From Deinococcus sp. (lineage in GTDB: Bacteria; Deinococcota; Deinococci; Deinococcales; Deinococcaceae), in assembly GCA_028287665.1 (NCBI GenBank), contig JAQBPF010000433.1, positions 1 through 6,046 of the forward strand: a stretch of 6,046 nucleotides of DNA, given 5' to 3'. Positions 1-6,046 of this stretch are shown one piece after another. Both the position numbers and the translations under genes were made by a program. A model generated the notes under the pieces. That model was not told where the DNA came from. It was given only the letters and a program-made list of their open reading frames with translations, and did not search any database. The first letter of the stretch is position 1. Every line of letters starts with the position of its first letter.

Positions 1-752
<752 letters not shown>

Positions 753-759
753 CGGAGGC

Positions 760-765
760 AGCCTA
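760..765 (-). promoter_or_regulatory. Putative -10 box of the cysteine-cluster gene (leaderless promoter)
   Basis: On the minus strand the hexamer TAGGCT (TAnnnT) lies 7 nt before the ATG at 752, so transcription would start at or within a base of the start codon. No good -35 is visible. An alternative -10, TATACC at 776-771, would give a leader of roughly 12 nt. The site faces the opposing -10 at 773-778. Confidence 0.4.
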
Positions 766-772
766 GCGCGGG

Positions 773-778
773 TATACT
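773..778 (+). promoter_or_regulatory. Putative -10 box of the GAF-HD gene (near-leaderless promoter)
   Basis: TATACT matches the -10 consensus at five of six bases. It directly precedes GTG 779 and lies 9 nt before GTG 788. A start of transcription about 7 nt downstream would leave GTG 779 outside the mRNA, so this box decides in favour of GTG 788. No convincing -35 is seen at the normal spacing, where the other gene's first codons lie. Confidence 0.5.
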
Positions 779-787
779 GTGGCTACC

Positions 788-1801
788 GTGTTCCGACGCC
801 CACGCCAGCCGCAGACGCCCACCCCGGACTCCCGGACGACAGGCAGCACGTCTCCTGCCGAGGCCCTGGACGCCACCCGCGTCCTCTCGGAGTTGCTGGC
901 CCGCCCCAGCACTGAAGGCATTTTGGAAGGAGCCCTGGCCCACGCCGCCCTCCTGCTGGGTGGACAAACCCACGGCTTTGCCGTGCTGCGGCGCGGCCAG
1001 GACCGCGTGGTGGCTGTGTTCGGCTATCCCAAAGCCATGATCGGAACGGCCCTCAGCGGCCCCTGGGCCAGCATGCGTGCCCGTTTATTGGCCGATGGCT
1101 CGCGTGAACTGTACGAGATGAACCCGCCCGAACTGCACTCCATTCTGGACGACGCGGGCATGCGGGAAGTTCCGGTGACGCTGGTGGTTCCCCTGAGCGA
1201 CCGGGGCCGCAATCTGGGGGCGCTGGTGCTGGACCGTGTGGTGGCCGATCCGATTTCGCCCACCCAGATGGAAGTCATCTCGCGCTGGGCCACCGCCGTG
1301 GGGCCACTTCTGGGCATTCTGGATTCCCGCGACGATTGGCGGCACGCGGCGCGGCAGATTACCACCGCCCTGGTCGAAGCCGTGGAAAGCCGCGAGTTTG
1401 ACGCATTGGGACACGCGCAGGCCGTGGCCGACGTGAGCCTGCGCCTGGGCCGCGCCGTAGGACTGGCCGAACGCGAACTGGAAGAACTGTGGTACGCCGC
1501 CACCCTACACGATCTGGGCAAGATTCACGGCGAGCAGGGTCACGCCATGGTGGGGGCCAACTTCCTGCACGGCGTGCCCCATCTGGCCGAGGCTCAGAAA
1601 GCCATTCGGCATCACCACGAGCGCTGGGACGGACAGGGTGACCCCGACAAACTGGGCGGCGAGGACATTCCGCTGTATGCCCGGATTCTGGCGGTGGCCA
1701 ACGCCTATGTGCGCGTGGGCGATCTGGAACGCCTCCGTGCCCAGGGCGGCAAGGGGCTGGACGCCCGCCTGCTGACCATGCTGGAGAAGCTGCCGCAGTG
1801 A
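788..1801 (+). CDS. GAF domain plus degenerate HD-GYP-like domain signalling protein
   Basis: With start GTG 788 the protein has 337 residues; numbering here is from the possible GTG at 779 (340 residues). Residues 1-30 are a Pro/Thr/Ser-rich tail. Residues about 30-185 resemble a GAF sensor domain, ending in the typical [18 protein letters not shown] strand pattern. Residues about 195-315 are HD-GYP-like: H212 in GHAQAV, H244-D245-LGK, H255, H278-H280 in HHHERWDG, then IPLYARI. HD-GYP proteins hydrolyse cyclic di-GMP using a metal centre formed by these residues. Here the GYP tripeptide is G287-D288-P289, and the usual late Asp (ADxYDAL motif) is N308 in AVANAY. The protein may therefore be inactive, altered in substrate, or a nucleotide-binding sensor. 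No membrane segment or receiver domain is seen. The phosphotransferase gene follows 46 bp downstream. Domain calls are sound; the loss of activity is inference. Confidence 0.85.
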   Translation: MFRRPRQPQTPTPDSRTTGSTSPAEALDATRVLSELLARPSTEGILEGALAHAALLLGGQTHGFAVLRRGQDRVVAVFGYPKAMIGTALSGPWASMRARLLADGSRELYEMNPPELHSILDDAGMREVPVTLVVPLSDRGRNLGALVLDRVVADPISPTQMEVISRWATAVGPLLGILDSRDDWRHAARQITTALVEAVESREFDALGHAQAVADVSLRLGRAVGLAERELEELWYAATLHDLGKIHGEQGHAMVGANFLHGVPHLAEAQKAIRHHHERWDGQGDPDKLGGEDIPLYARILAVANAYVRVGDLERLRAQGGKGLDARLLTMLEKLPQ

Positions 1802-1809
1802 GAGGGACA

Positions 1810-1851
1810 ATGAAGCCTGTGCTTTTCGGCAGACCGGGTTTTCAGTCATGA
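1810..1851 (+). CDS. Possible 13-codon leader ORF translationally coupled to the downstream kinase
   Basis: ATG at 1810 opens [13 protein letters not shown] and stops at TGA 1849-1851, which overlaps the kinase ATG (1848-1850) in the classic ATGA arrangement. A purine-rich GAGG (1802-1805) lies 4 nt before the leader ATG, overlapping the GAF-HD stop region. The kinase ATG itself has no Shine-Dalgarno and no -10 box at leaderless distance. The arrangement suggests that ribosomes finishing the leader re-initiate on the kinase. The peptide resembles nothing known to me, and an ORF this short could arise by chance. Confidence 0.35.
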   Translation: MKPVLFGRPGFQS

Positions 1852-2741
1852 CCCTGCGCCCCACCCCCAATACCGACGCCGAAAGCCCCAACGAGGTGTC
1901 TACGCACCGTTTTCCTGTGCTGGAGGCCCGCTTTGGCCGCCTGACCCCGATGGATGCCGGAATGCAGAGCCGCGTGTATGCCACACCCGACGGCGAGACT
2001 GTGGTCAAGGTGTACCGCAACCACCAGGGCGAACACCGCCTGGAAGCCGACAACATGCGCCGCGCCGATATGGGCGCGTGGGTTCTGGACGCTGTAGAAG
2101 CCGACGGTGTAGAGGCCCTGATCATGCGGCGGTTTGCGGGACATCCCCTCACCGCCGCCGATGTGCCCCGCGCCCTCCCCCGCCTGCGCGAGATTATCGG
2201 GGCGCTGCACCAGGAACGCGCCGGACGGGTGGATCTGCGCCGCGTGCGCGAACGCCTGCGCCGATTCCGCAGTGCGCTGGCTGCCTACCCGCTGGACGAC
2301 CTGTTTGACGCCGTAGAGATTCCACTGGAAAACGGCCTGCTGGATCAACCCGCCGCGTTTTGCCATCTGGACATGTGGCACGACAACATTCTGATTGCCT
2401 CGGAGTTGAGCCGCAGACGCCAGAACGGGCAAGCGCCGCAACCGGAAGTGTTGGTGATCGACTGGACCAAAGCAGGCTGGGACGATCCCCTGCGCGATCT
2501 GGCCCTGCTGAAAACGGGCACGCTGGACCTGCTGCCCCCGGAAGAGAGCCTGGATGCCGCCCTCACGTTCCTGCCTGACCGCGCCCCTGCCACCCTGACG
2601 CGCTACCGTGCCTACCTGGCCATGACCACGCTGCACGATCTGTACTGGTTTCTGATGAACGAGCCCTATGAATTTGAGGGGCAGCGCGACCAGAAGTTGC
2701 CCCGTGCACGGCATGTGCTGGCGCGGTTGCCGCGAGAATGA
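1848..2741 (+). CDS. Aminoglycoside phosphotransferase/choline kinase-fold small-molecule kinase
   Basis: A 297-residue protein of the APH/choline-kinase superfamily, cytosolic, transferring phosphate from ATP to a hydroxyl of an unknown substrate. The N-lobe shows a nucleotide loop around residues 36-50 and the probable ATP lysine K54 in VVKVYR, with E66 as a possible partner. The catalytic loop is H173-L-D175-MWHD-N180 (HxDxxxxN; family form HGDxxxxN), and D205 in VIDWTKAG is the Mg-binding Asp, followed by [10 protein letters not shown]. All core catalytic residues are present and the length is normal. The glycine of HGD is Leu here. Nothing marks it as an antibiotic-resistance enzyme; most chromosomal members act on sugars, amino alcohols or are uncharacterised. 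ATG 1848 is taken because the frame matches the N-lobe, although no RBS precedes it. It follows the GAF-HD gene by 46 bp and may share its transcript. Confidence 0.85.
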   Translation: MTLRPTPNTDAESPNEVSTHRFPVLEARFGRLTPMDAGMQSRVYATPDGETVVKVYRNHQGEHRLEADNMRRADMGAWVLDAVEADGVEALIMRRFAGHPLTAADVPRALPRLREIIGALHQERAGRVDLRRVRERLRRFRSALAAYPLDDLFDAVEIPLENGLLDQPAAFCHLDMWHDNILIASELSRRRQNGQAPQPEVLVIDWTKAGWDDPLRDLALLKTGTLDLLPPEESLDAALTFLPDRAPATLTRYRAYLAMTTLHDLYWFLMNEPYEFEGQRDQKLPRARHVLARLPRE

Positions 2742-2865
2742 CCTCTGGGTTCCCCGCGCGTAAAGCCACATCCAATTTGGCGGGACACTCAGGTTGACCG
2801 CACAGGTCTTGGCCGTGACTTCAGACTGCGCTTCCTGCTAAACTTATACCCAGTCTAATTTGTCA

Positions 2866-2874
2866 TGCTATAAG
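2866..2874 (+). promoter_or_regulatory. Candidate extended -10 promoter of etfBA
   Basis: The A/T-richest part of the 2742-2957 gap holds TGCTATAAG, an extended -10 (TGn-TATAAG). Transcription would start near 2881 and leave a leader of about 75 nt. No TTGACA-like -35 is correctly spaced, which extended -10 promoters tolerate. Nearby TATACC (2845-2850) and TCTAAT (2854-2859) are weaker alternatives. No terminator for the upstream kinase was seen in this gap. Confidence 0.4.
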
Positions 2875-2957
2875 CCTCTTGTTTAGAGCCGGAATTCCAG
2901 ATTCAGCAGAGTCTGGCCCCGCTTCACCGAGCACCCCAAGCCCCTCAAGGAGAACCG

Positions 2958-3719
2958 ATGAATATTCTGACCCTCGTCCGGCAAGTTCCGGATGCCGAAG
3001 CCCGCGTCAAAGTCTCTGGCAGCGCGGTGGACCTCGAAGGCGCAACCCTCGTCATAGACGGCATGGACGAATACGGCGTGGAAGAAGCCCTGCGCCTGCG
3101 CGAAGGCGGCGCGAACGTGGAGAGCATCACGGCGCTGGCGATTGGGCCCAAGCGCAACGAAGACGCCCTGCGAACTGCGCTGGCGATGGGCGTAGACCGC
3201 GCCATTCATGTGGAAACCGACGAGAAGCTGGACGCCGTGGCCCTGAGCCGGGTGGTGGCCCAGATCGCGCAGGCCGAGAACGCCACGCTGATTCTGGTGG
3301 GCGGACAGGAAGCCGACTGGGATTCTCAGGCGCTGGGAGCAGCCACCGCCGAACGCCTCGGCTGGCCCCAGTTGACCTGGACCAACGAGCTGAAGGTCGA
3401 AGGCGACACCATCAGCGGACGGCACGATGTAGACGACGGCAACGAGAGCTTCAGCGCTCCCCTGCCCGCCGTGGTGACCACGCAGCAGGGCCTGAACGAG
3501 CCGCGTTACCCGACCCTGCCCAACATCATGAAGGCCAAGCGCAAGGAACTCCGCAAAGACTCGCTGGACACCTACGGCGCGGCCAACACCGTGCGCGTGG
3601 TGAATGCCGAAATTCAGACCCGCGCCCGCATGAACCGCGTGATAGACGGCAAGGACCCTCAGGCCGCTGCCGAGCAACTGCTTGATCTGCTGCGAAACGA
3701 AGCCAAGGTTCTGGCGTAA
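2958..3719 (+). CDS. etfB: Electron transfer flavoprotein subunit beta
   Basis: A 253-residue EtfB/FixA protein, the usual length. EtfB pairs with EtfA; the heterodimer carries FAD (mainly in EtfA) and an AMP held by EtfB, and moves electrons from acyl-CoA and other flavin dehydrogenases to ETF:quinone oxidoreductase. Visible marks are the N-terminal [12 protein letters not shown] strand, [16 protein letters not shown] (70-85), the AMP-loop type segment [13 protein letters not shown] (115-127), and the highly conserved block [19 protein letters not shown] (170-188) followed by [10 protein letters not shown]. The start is well supported: AAGGAG (2947-2952) lies 5 nt before ATG 2958. etfA follows after 21 bp with its own RBS, so the two genes form an operon. 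The C-terminal arm (about 200-253) is the part that wraps EtfA in known structures. Confidence 0.96.
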   Translation: MNILTLVRQVPDAEARVKVSGSAVDLEGATLVIDGMDEYGVEEALRLREGGANVESITALAIGPKRNEDALRTALAMGVDRAIHVETDEKLDAVALSRVVAQIAQAENATLILVGGQEADWDSQALGAATAERLGWPQLTWTNELKVEGDTISGRHDVDDGNESFSAPLPAVVTTQQGLNEPRYPTLPNIMKAKRKELRKDSLDTYGAANTVRVVNAEIQTRARMNRVIDGKDPQAAAEQLLDLLRNEAKVLA

Positions 3720-3726
3720 CGGCTGT

Positions 3727-3733
3727 AAAGGAG
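3727..3733 (+). promoter_or_regulatory. Ribosome binding site of etfA (sets the start at 3741)
   Basis: AAAGGAG ends 7 nt before ATG 3741. The alternative in-frame TTG at 3735 would be only 1 nt from the motif, too close for initiation, so the first residues of EtfA are MKLIVAEH. Confidence 0.8.
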
Positions 3734-3740
3734 ATTGACC

Positions 3741-4691
3741 ATGAAACTGATCGTTGCTGAACATGCAGGGGGCAAGTTGACCAAGGCCACGCTGGAAATG
3801 GTCGCCGCTGCCCAGAATGCGGGCGGAGAAGGCCCCGTGACGCTGCTGGTGCTGGGGCAGAATGTGGCTGCTGTAGCCAACGAAGCTGCCCAATACGCCG
3901 AACAGGTGTTGGTGGGAGACAGCGCCGCACTGGCCGCTTACAACCCAGAAGTGTGGGCCGCCGCCGCTGCACAGATCGCGCAGGAAGGAGAAGCCAGCCT
4001 CGTGTTGATCGGTGGCAGCCGCAGTGGCCGCGAGTATGCCCCCCGTGTGGCCGTCAAACTGGACGCGCCGTATCTGGAGGATGCCACCAGCCTCAGCGTG
4101 AATGGCAGTACCGTGCAGGCGCAGCGCTACACCTACCTGGCCCGCGTGACCGAAACGGTTGAGGCCAGTGCGCCCACCGTGACCGTGACCGTGAAGCCCG
4201 GATCGTTTGCCCCCGCCGCCCCCGCCGCTGCCGCTGGCGAGCAGTACGACGTGGAATTGGAGTTGCCCGCCGCCCGAACACAGGTGACGGGCCGCAGCGT
4301 GGAAAAAACCAGCCGTGTGGCCCTCACCGAAGCCGACGTGATCGTGACGGGCGGGCGCGGCGTGGGCAGCCCCGACAACTTTGCCACTTACGTAGAAGGC
4401 CTCGCAGACCGCATCGGTGCAGGCGTGGGCGCGACCCGTGCCGTGGTGGACGCAGGCTGGCGGCCCTACGCCGAACAGGTGGGCCAGACCGGGAAAACCG
4501 TGCAGCCCAAGGCTTACATTGCGCTGGGCGTCAGCGGCGCGGTGCAGCACCTCAGCGGCATGGGCAAAAGCAAATTCATCGTGGCGATCAACAAAGACGC
4601 CGAAGCCCCTATCTTCAAGGTGGCCGATTACGGCATCGTGGGCGACGTGAACCAGATCGTTCCCGCGCTGATCGAGGCTGCCAAGAAGTAA
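3741..4691 (+). CDS. etfA: Electron transfer flavoprotein subunit alpha
   Basis: A 316-residue EtfA/FixB protein of normal length. It holds the redox-active FAD of the ETF heterodimer in the cytoplasm and hands electrons to the quinone pool through ETF:quinone oxidoreductase, which is not encoded here. The N-terminal domain (about 1-185) has the [21 protein letters not shown] segment near 87-107. The C-terminal FAD domain carries VTGGRGVGS (202-210), AVVDAGWRP (234-242), [22 protein letters not shown] (249-270, VSGAVQH at 264-270), and the signature [16 protein letters not shown] followed by VADYGIVGD (294-302). A run of Ala/Pro at 157-165 sits near the domain junction. The gene directly follows etfB and is closed by a strong terminator, so etfBA is probably a complete two-gene unit. 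Confidence 0.96.
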   Translation: MKLIVAEHAGGKLTKATLEMVAAAQNAGGEGPVTLLVLGQNVAAVANEAAQYAEQVLVGDSAALAAYNPEVWAAAAAQIAQEGEASLVLIGGSRSGREYAPRVAVKLDAPYLEDATSLSVNGSTVQAQRYTYLARVTETVEASAPTVTVTVKPGSFAPAAPAAAAGEQYDVELELPAARTQVTGRSVEKTSRVALTEADVIVTGGRGVGSPDNFATYVEGLADRIGAGVGATRAVVDAGWRPYAEQVGQTGKTVQPKAYIALGVSGAVQHLSGMGKSKFIVAINKDAEAPIFKVADYGIVGDVNQIVPALIEAAKK

Positions 4692-4708
4692 AGTTTCGAA
4701 CCTGTGAG

Positions 4709-4744
4709 CGCCGCCTGTCCTGATGGGGATGGGCGGCGTTTTTT
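4709..4744 (+). terminator. Rho-independent terminator of etfBA
   Basis: A perfect 7-bp GC stem, CGCCGCC (4709-4715) with GGCGGCG (4732-4738), is followed at once by six T residues (4739-4744). The stem continues inward through two G-T wobbles and three further pairs to a short loop. It begins 17 nt after the etfA stop codon. It separates etfBA from the phospholipase gene. Confidence 0.9.
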
Positions 4745-4822
4745 GCGTGATGTCGTGAAAAGTGGAGCCGCCCCACCGGAAGGCTACTGGGACAAATTGC
4801 ATCCCCCTGACAACTTTGTGGG

Positions 4823-4828
4823 TAGACT
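4823..4828 (+). promoter_or_regulatory. Weak candidate -10 box of the phospholipase gene
   Basis: TAGACT fits TAnnnT and lies about 60 nt before the phospholipase ATG. TTGCAT (4797-4802) could serve as -35, but the 20-bp spacer is too long for a standard promoter. Since a terminator stands upstream, the gene needs its own promoter somewhere in 4745-4880, and this is the best candidate seen. Confidence 0.25.
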
Positions 4829-4891
4829 GGGCAGGCCATTCCAATTCGCCCCGGCCCGCTGTGGCCGACCCCGCACTGCACAAGGAGTTTT

Positions 4892-5527
4892 ATGCTGCCT
4901 TCCAAGCTGATGCCGTTTGCCGCCGCCGCCCTGACGCTCACCTTGGCTGCCTGTACGCAGGCCACCACGCCCGCCAGCCTGACTGACTATGCCAGCCGCC
5001 CAGAGTTACAGGACGCAGACAGTCAGGCGATTCTGGCCCGCTACGGCAACGATCCTGGCCTGATAGACGCGCTTCAGCAGGCTTACGGCGAGAAGCCCGC
5101 GCAACTGAGTTTGCCCGCCGTCCCTGCCCTGACCGGACTTGACCTTGCCAGTGACCGCCTCGCTTACATCAAGCGCACGTGCTGGGGCAGCGTGGGCAAT
5201 TACAACGCTCAGTACGCGTCCTATGCCTTCAGCGGGCTGCCCTATTCGGGCCTGGATTGGGGCCGCGACGGCTGCTCTGCGCCCGATGGCCTGGGCCTGG
5301 GCTACCGCGAAGATTTCCGGCCCGCCTGCAATGTGCACGACTTCGCCTACCGCAATCTCAAGGTCTACGAGCGCACTTCGGCCAACCGCCTGACCAGCGA
5401 TCAGGTCTTTCAGACGAATATGAACACCATCTGCGCGGCCAAGAGTTGGTATGCCCGGCCCGCCTGCTATTCGGCAGCTTATGCCTACTATCAGGGCGTC
5501 AGAGTTGGGGGCGACAGCAGCTTCTGA
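4892..5527 (+). CDS. Lipoprotein with bacterial secreted phospholipase A2 domain
   Basis: A 211-residue protein starting at ATG 4892, with AAGGAG (4882-4887) 4 nt upstream. Residues 1-20 form a signal peptide (K5, then a hydrophobic Ala/Leu stretch) ending in the lipobox LAAC with C21 as the lipidated cysteine. Residues about 22-90 are a linker of no recognised family. Residues about 95-200 match the prokaryotic phospholipase A2 family known from Streptomyces: D126-G-C128, then AC146-NVHDFAYRN with catalytic H149 and metal-binding D150; D170 lies 21 residues after H149, as does the supporting Asp in that family. C128/C146 and C181/C192 have the spacing of the two family disulfides; C97 is extra. 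The enzyme would hydrolyse the sn-2 ester of phospholipids with calcium, outside the cytoplasmic membrane. It appears monocistronic. The fold and active site are well supported; its physiological role is not visible. Confidence 0.88.
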   Translation: MLPSKLMPFAAAALTLTLAACTQATTPASLTDYASRPELQDADSQAILARYGNDPGLIDALQQAYGEKPAQLSLPAVPALTGLDLASDRLAYIKRTCWGSVGNYNAQYASYAFSGLPYSGLDWGRDGCSAPDGLGLGYREDFRPACNVHDFAYRNLKVYERTSANRLTSDQVFQTNMNTICAAKSWYARPACYSAAYAYYQGVRVGGDSSF

Positions 5528-5533
5528 GTCGCA

Positions 5534-5551
5534 GTTCATCGCCAGATGAAC
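5534..5551. repeat. Small inverted repeat just after the phospholipase gene
   Basis: GTTCATC (5534-5540) and GATGAAC (5545-5551) form a perfect 7-bp stem around a GCCA loop, starting 7 nt after the stop codon. No T-run follows on either strand, so it is not a standard intrinsic terminator. It could protect the 3' end of the mRNA. Confidence 0.6.
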
Positions 5552-5573
5552 CGAGCGGAGAGAGAGGCGCAGG

Positions 5574-5646
5574 AAGGACATCGCAGCAAAAATGAAGAGA
5601 TTCCGGTGCTATTCCGGAAGCTCGGAATCTCAGCGGCGATGTCCTT
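5574..5646. repeat. 73-bp nested palindrome between the phospholipase gene and upp
   Basis: The outer arms AAGGACATCGC (5574-5584) and GCGATGTCCTT (5636-5646) are perfectly complementary over 11 bp. The inner arms GAGATTCCG (5597-5605) and CGGAATCTC (5623-5631) are perfect over 9 bp. The arms are separated by unequal internal loops of 12 nt (containing AAAAA) and 4 nt. The apical part contains a third short palindrome, TTCCGGAA (5612-5619), and the heptamer ATTCCGG occurs twice (5600-5606, 5611-5617). There is no T-tract on either side. It may be a mobile-repeat remnant, a structured RNA or an mRNA 3' end element. Confidence 0.75.
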
Positions 5647-5659
5647 GGATAGAGTCTAG

Positions 5660-5727
5660 AACGTGGTTTGTAGGCTGTAGGAAGGGCGTAAAACCCCATA
5701 ACCTACCTCCCACAGCCCACAAACGTT
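5660..5727. repeat. 68-bp imperfect palindrome running into the upp promoter
   Basis: The core arms TTTGTAGGCTGT (5667-5678) and ACAGCCCACAAA (5712-5723) pair at 11 of 12 positions. AACGT (5660-5664) can extend the stem with ACGTT (5723-5727) across a small bulge. Inside, TAGG (5678-5681) can pair with CCTA (5702-5705), and GGG (5684-5686) with CCC (5694-5697). The right arm ends at the first base of the putative upp -10 box, so it could act as a DNA operator, as a folded leader if transcription starts further upstream, or simply as a repeat element. Confidence 0.65.
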
Positions 5728-5732
5728 ATGGT
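5727..5732 (+). promoter_or_regulatory. Putative -10 box of upp (leaderless promoter)
   Basis: TATGGT (TAnnnT) ends 6 nt before ATG 5739, so the predicted first transcribed base is the A of the start codon. No Shine-Dalgarno lies in front of this ATG, in contrast to etfB, etfA and the phospholipase gene. No clear -35 is visible; that position lies inside the right half of the palindrome. Confidence 0.5.
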
Positions 5733-5738
5733 ATCGGC

Positions 5739-6046
5739 ATGGTCACAGTCGTTTCTCATCCGCTGGTGCAGCATAAACTTTCTCTGATGCGCGACGTACA
5801 AACGGGCGTCAAGGAATTTCGGGAACTGGCCGCCGAACTGAGCCTGCTGCTGGCCTACGAGGCGATGCGCGACCTGGAAACCGTGCCCACGCGCCTGCAT
5901 ACGCCCATAGAAGAGGGCGAATTCCCGATGCTGAGCGGCAAGAAACTGGCCTTGGTCGCCATCTTGCGGGCGGGTCTGGTCATGACCGACGCGATTGTTC
6001 AGCTTGTGCCCGCTGCCAAAGTCGGGCATATCGGCCTGTACCGCGA
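5739..6046 (+). CDS. upp: Uracil phosphoribosyltransferase, 3' end beyond window
   Basis: The first 102 codons are present; the usual length is about 208-210. Upp joins uracil to PRPP to make UMP in pyrimidine salvage. Family marks are [13 protein letters not shown] (7-19), [20 protein letters not shown] (23-42), [14 protein letters not shown] (67-80) with the ILRAG segment, and [12 protein letters not shown] (91-102). The PRPP-binding loop and uracil site come later and are not in the window. The common PILRAGLGM is AILRAGLVM here, a mild change. Start 5739 is chosen because HPLVQHK normally lies within about ten residues of the N-terminus and because the -10 box lies right upstream. The frame stays open upstream to 5550, with another ATG at 5592, but that translation is Arg/Cys-rich and overlaps the two palindromes, so a longer protein is unlikely. 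Confidence 0.93.
   Translation, partial: MVTVVSHPLVQHKLSLMRDVQTGVKEFRELAAELSLLLAYEAMRDLETVPTRLHTPIEEGEFPMLSGKKLALVAILRAGLVMTDAIVQLVPAAKVGHIGLYR

Noticed and set aside
1848..2741. Kinase as an antibiotic-resistance determinant
   Set aside because: Only the general APH/choline-kinase core is visible. There is no mobile element nearby and base composition matches the neighbours, so a housekeeping or uncharacterised substrate is more likely.
1842..2771. Minus-strand 309-codon frame opposite the kinase
   Set aside because: It is an antisense shadow of a gene with complete kinase motifs and has no recognisable domain.
2857..2873. Partial likeness to the Deinococcus radiation/desiccation response motif upstream of etfB
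   Set aside because: The likeness to the 17-bp palindromic consensus needs a one-base gap and several mismatches, and palindromic symmetry is lost. A similar weak match at 5726-5742 before upp keeps only about 11 of 17 positions.
2883..4883. Uninterrupted 666-codon minus-strand frame opposite etfBA
   Set aside because: It mirrors two certain genes in GC-rich DNA, where antisense frames stay open by codon bias. Its product is a low-complexity Gly/His/Gln/Ala-rich sequence with no recognisable domain, and it crosses the etfBA terminator.
5546..5659. 37-codon plus-strand ORF spanning the 73-bp palindrome
   Set aside because: No ribosome binding site or leaderless -10 box precedes it, and its codons are dictated by the inverted repeat. 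It remains possible but unsupported.
5660..5738. PyrR attenuator or known riboswitch before upp
   Set aside because: I see no PyrR loop signature, no terminator/antiterminator pair with a T-run, and no match to a riboswitch core I can recognise.

Overview
The window looks like chromosomal DNA from a high-GC bacterium, most likely Deinococcus or a close relative. This lineage call is inference. It rests on the GC-rich codon third positions, on three gene starts that lack a Shine-Dalgarno and sit directly behind a TAnnnT -10 box (the leaderless style common in Deinococcus/Thermus), and on the gene content. No rRNA, tRNA, CRISPR array, insertion sequence or phage gene is visible.

Layout. Positions 1-752 (minus strand) hold a 3'-truncated YkgJ-type cysteine-cluster protein. 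It is divergent from a GAF-HD protein (788-1801, plus) whose HD-GYP half has lost key residues. The roughly 35 bp between the two starts carries a -10 box for each direction. Next comes a possible 13-codon leader ORF (1810-1851), which overlaps by ATGA the start of an aminoglycoside-phosphotransferase-like kinase (1848-2741).

After a promoter-bearing gap lies the etfB-etfA operon (2958-3719 and 3741-4691), encoding both subunits of electron transfer flavoprotein. It ends at a clear rho-independent terminator (4709-4744). A lipoprotein with a bacterial secreted phospholipase A2 domain follows (4892-5527). The 211-bp gap after it is unusually rich in inverted repeats: a small hairpin, a 73-bp nested palindrome and a 68-bp imperfect palindrome. 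The last of these runs into the -10 box of upp (uracil phosphoribosyltransferase, 5739 to the window end, 3'-truncated).

How the genes relate. EtfB and EtfA form one heterodimer that passes electrons from flavin dehydrogenases toward the quinone pool. Upp salvages uracil to UMP. The GAF-HD protein and the kinase may be co-transcribed, but no shared pathway can be read from the sequence. The phospholipase is probably an envelope or secreted enzyme with its own transcript. No new multigene system is evident. The least explained parts are the repeat-rich gap before upp, the leader ORF before the kinase and the degenerate HD-GYP domain.
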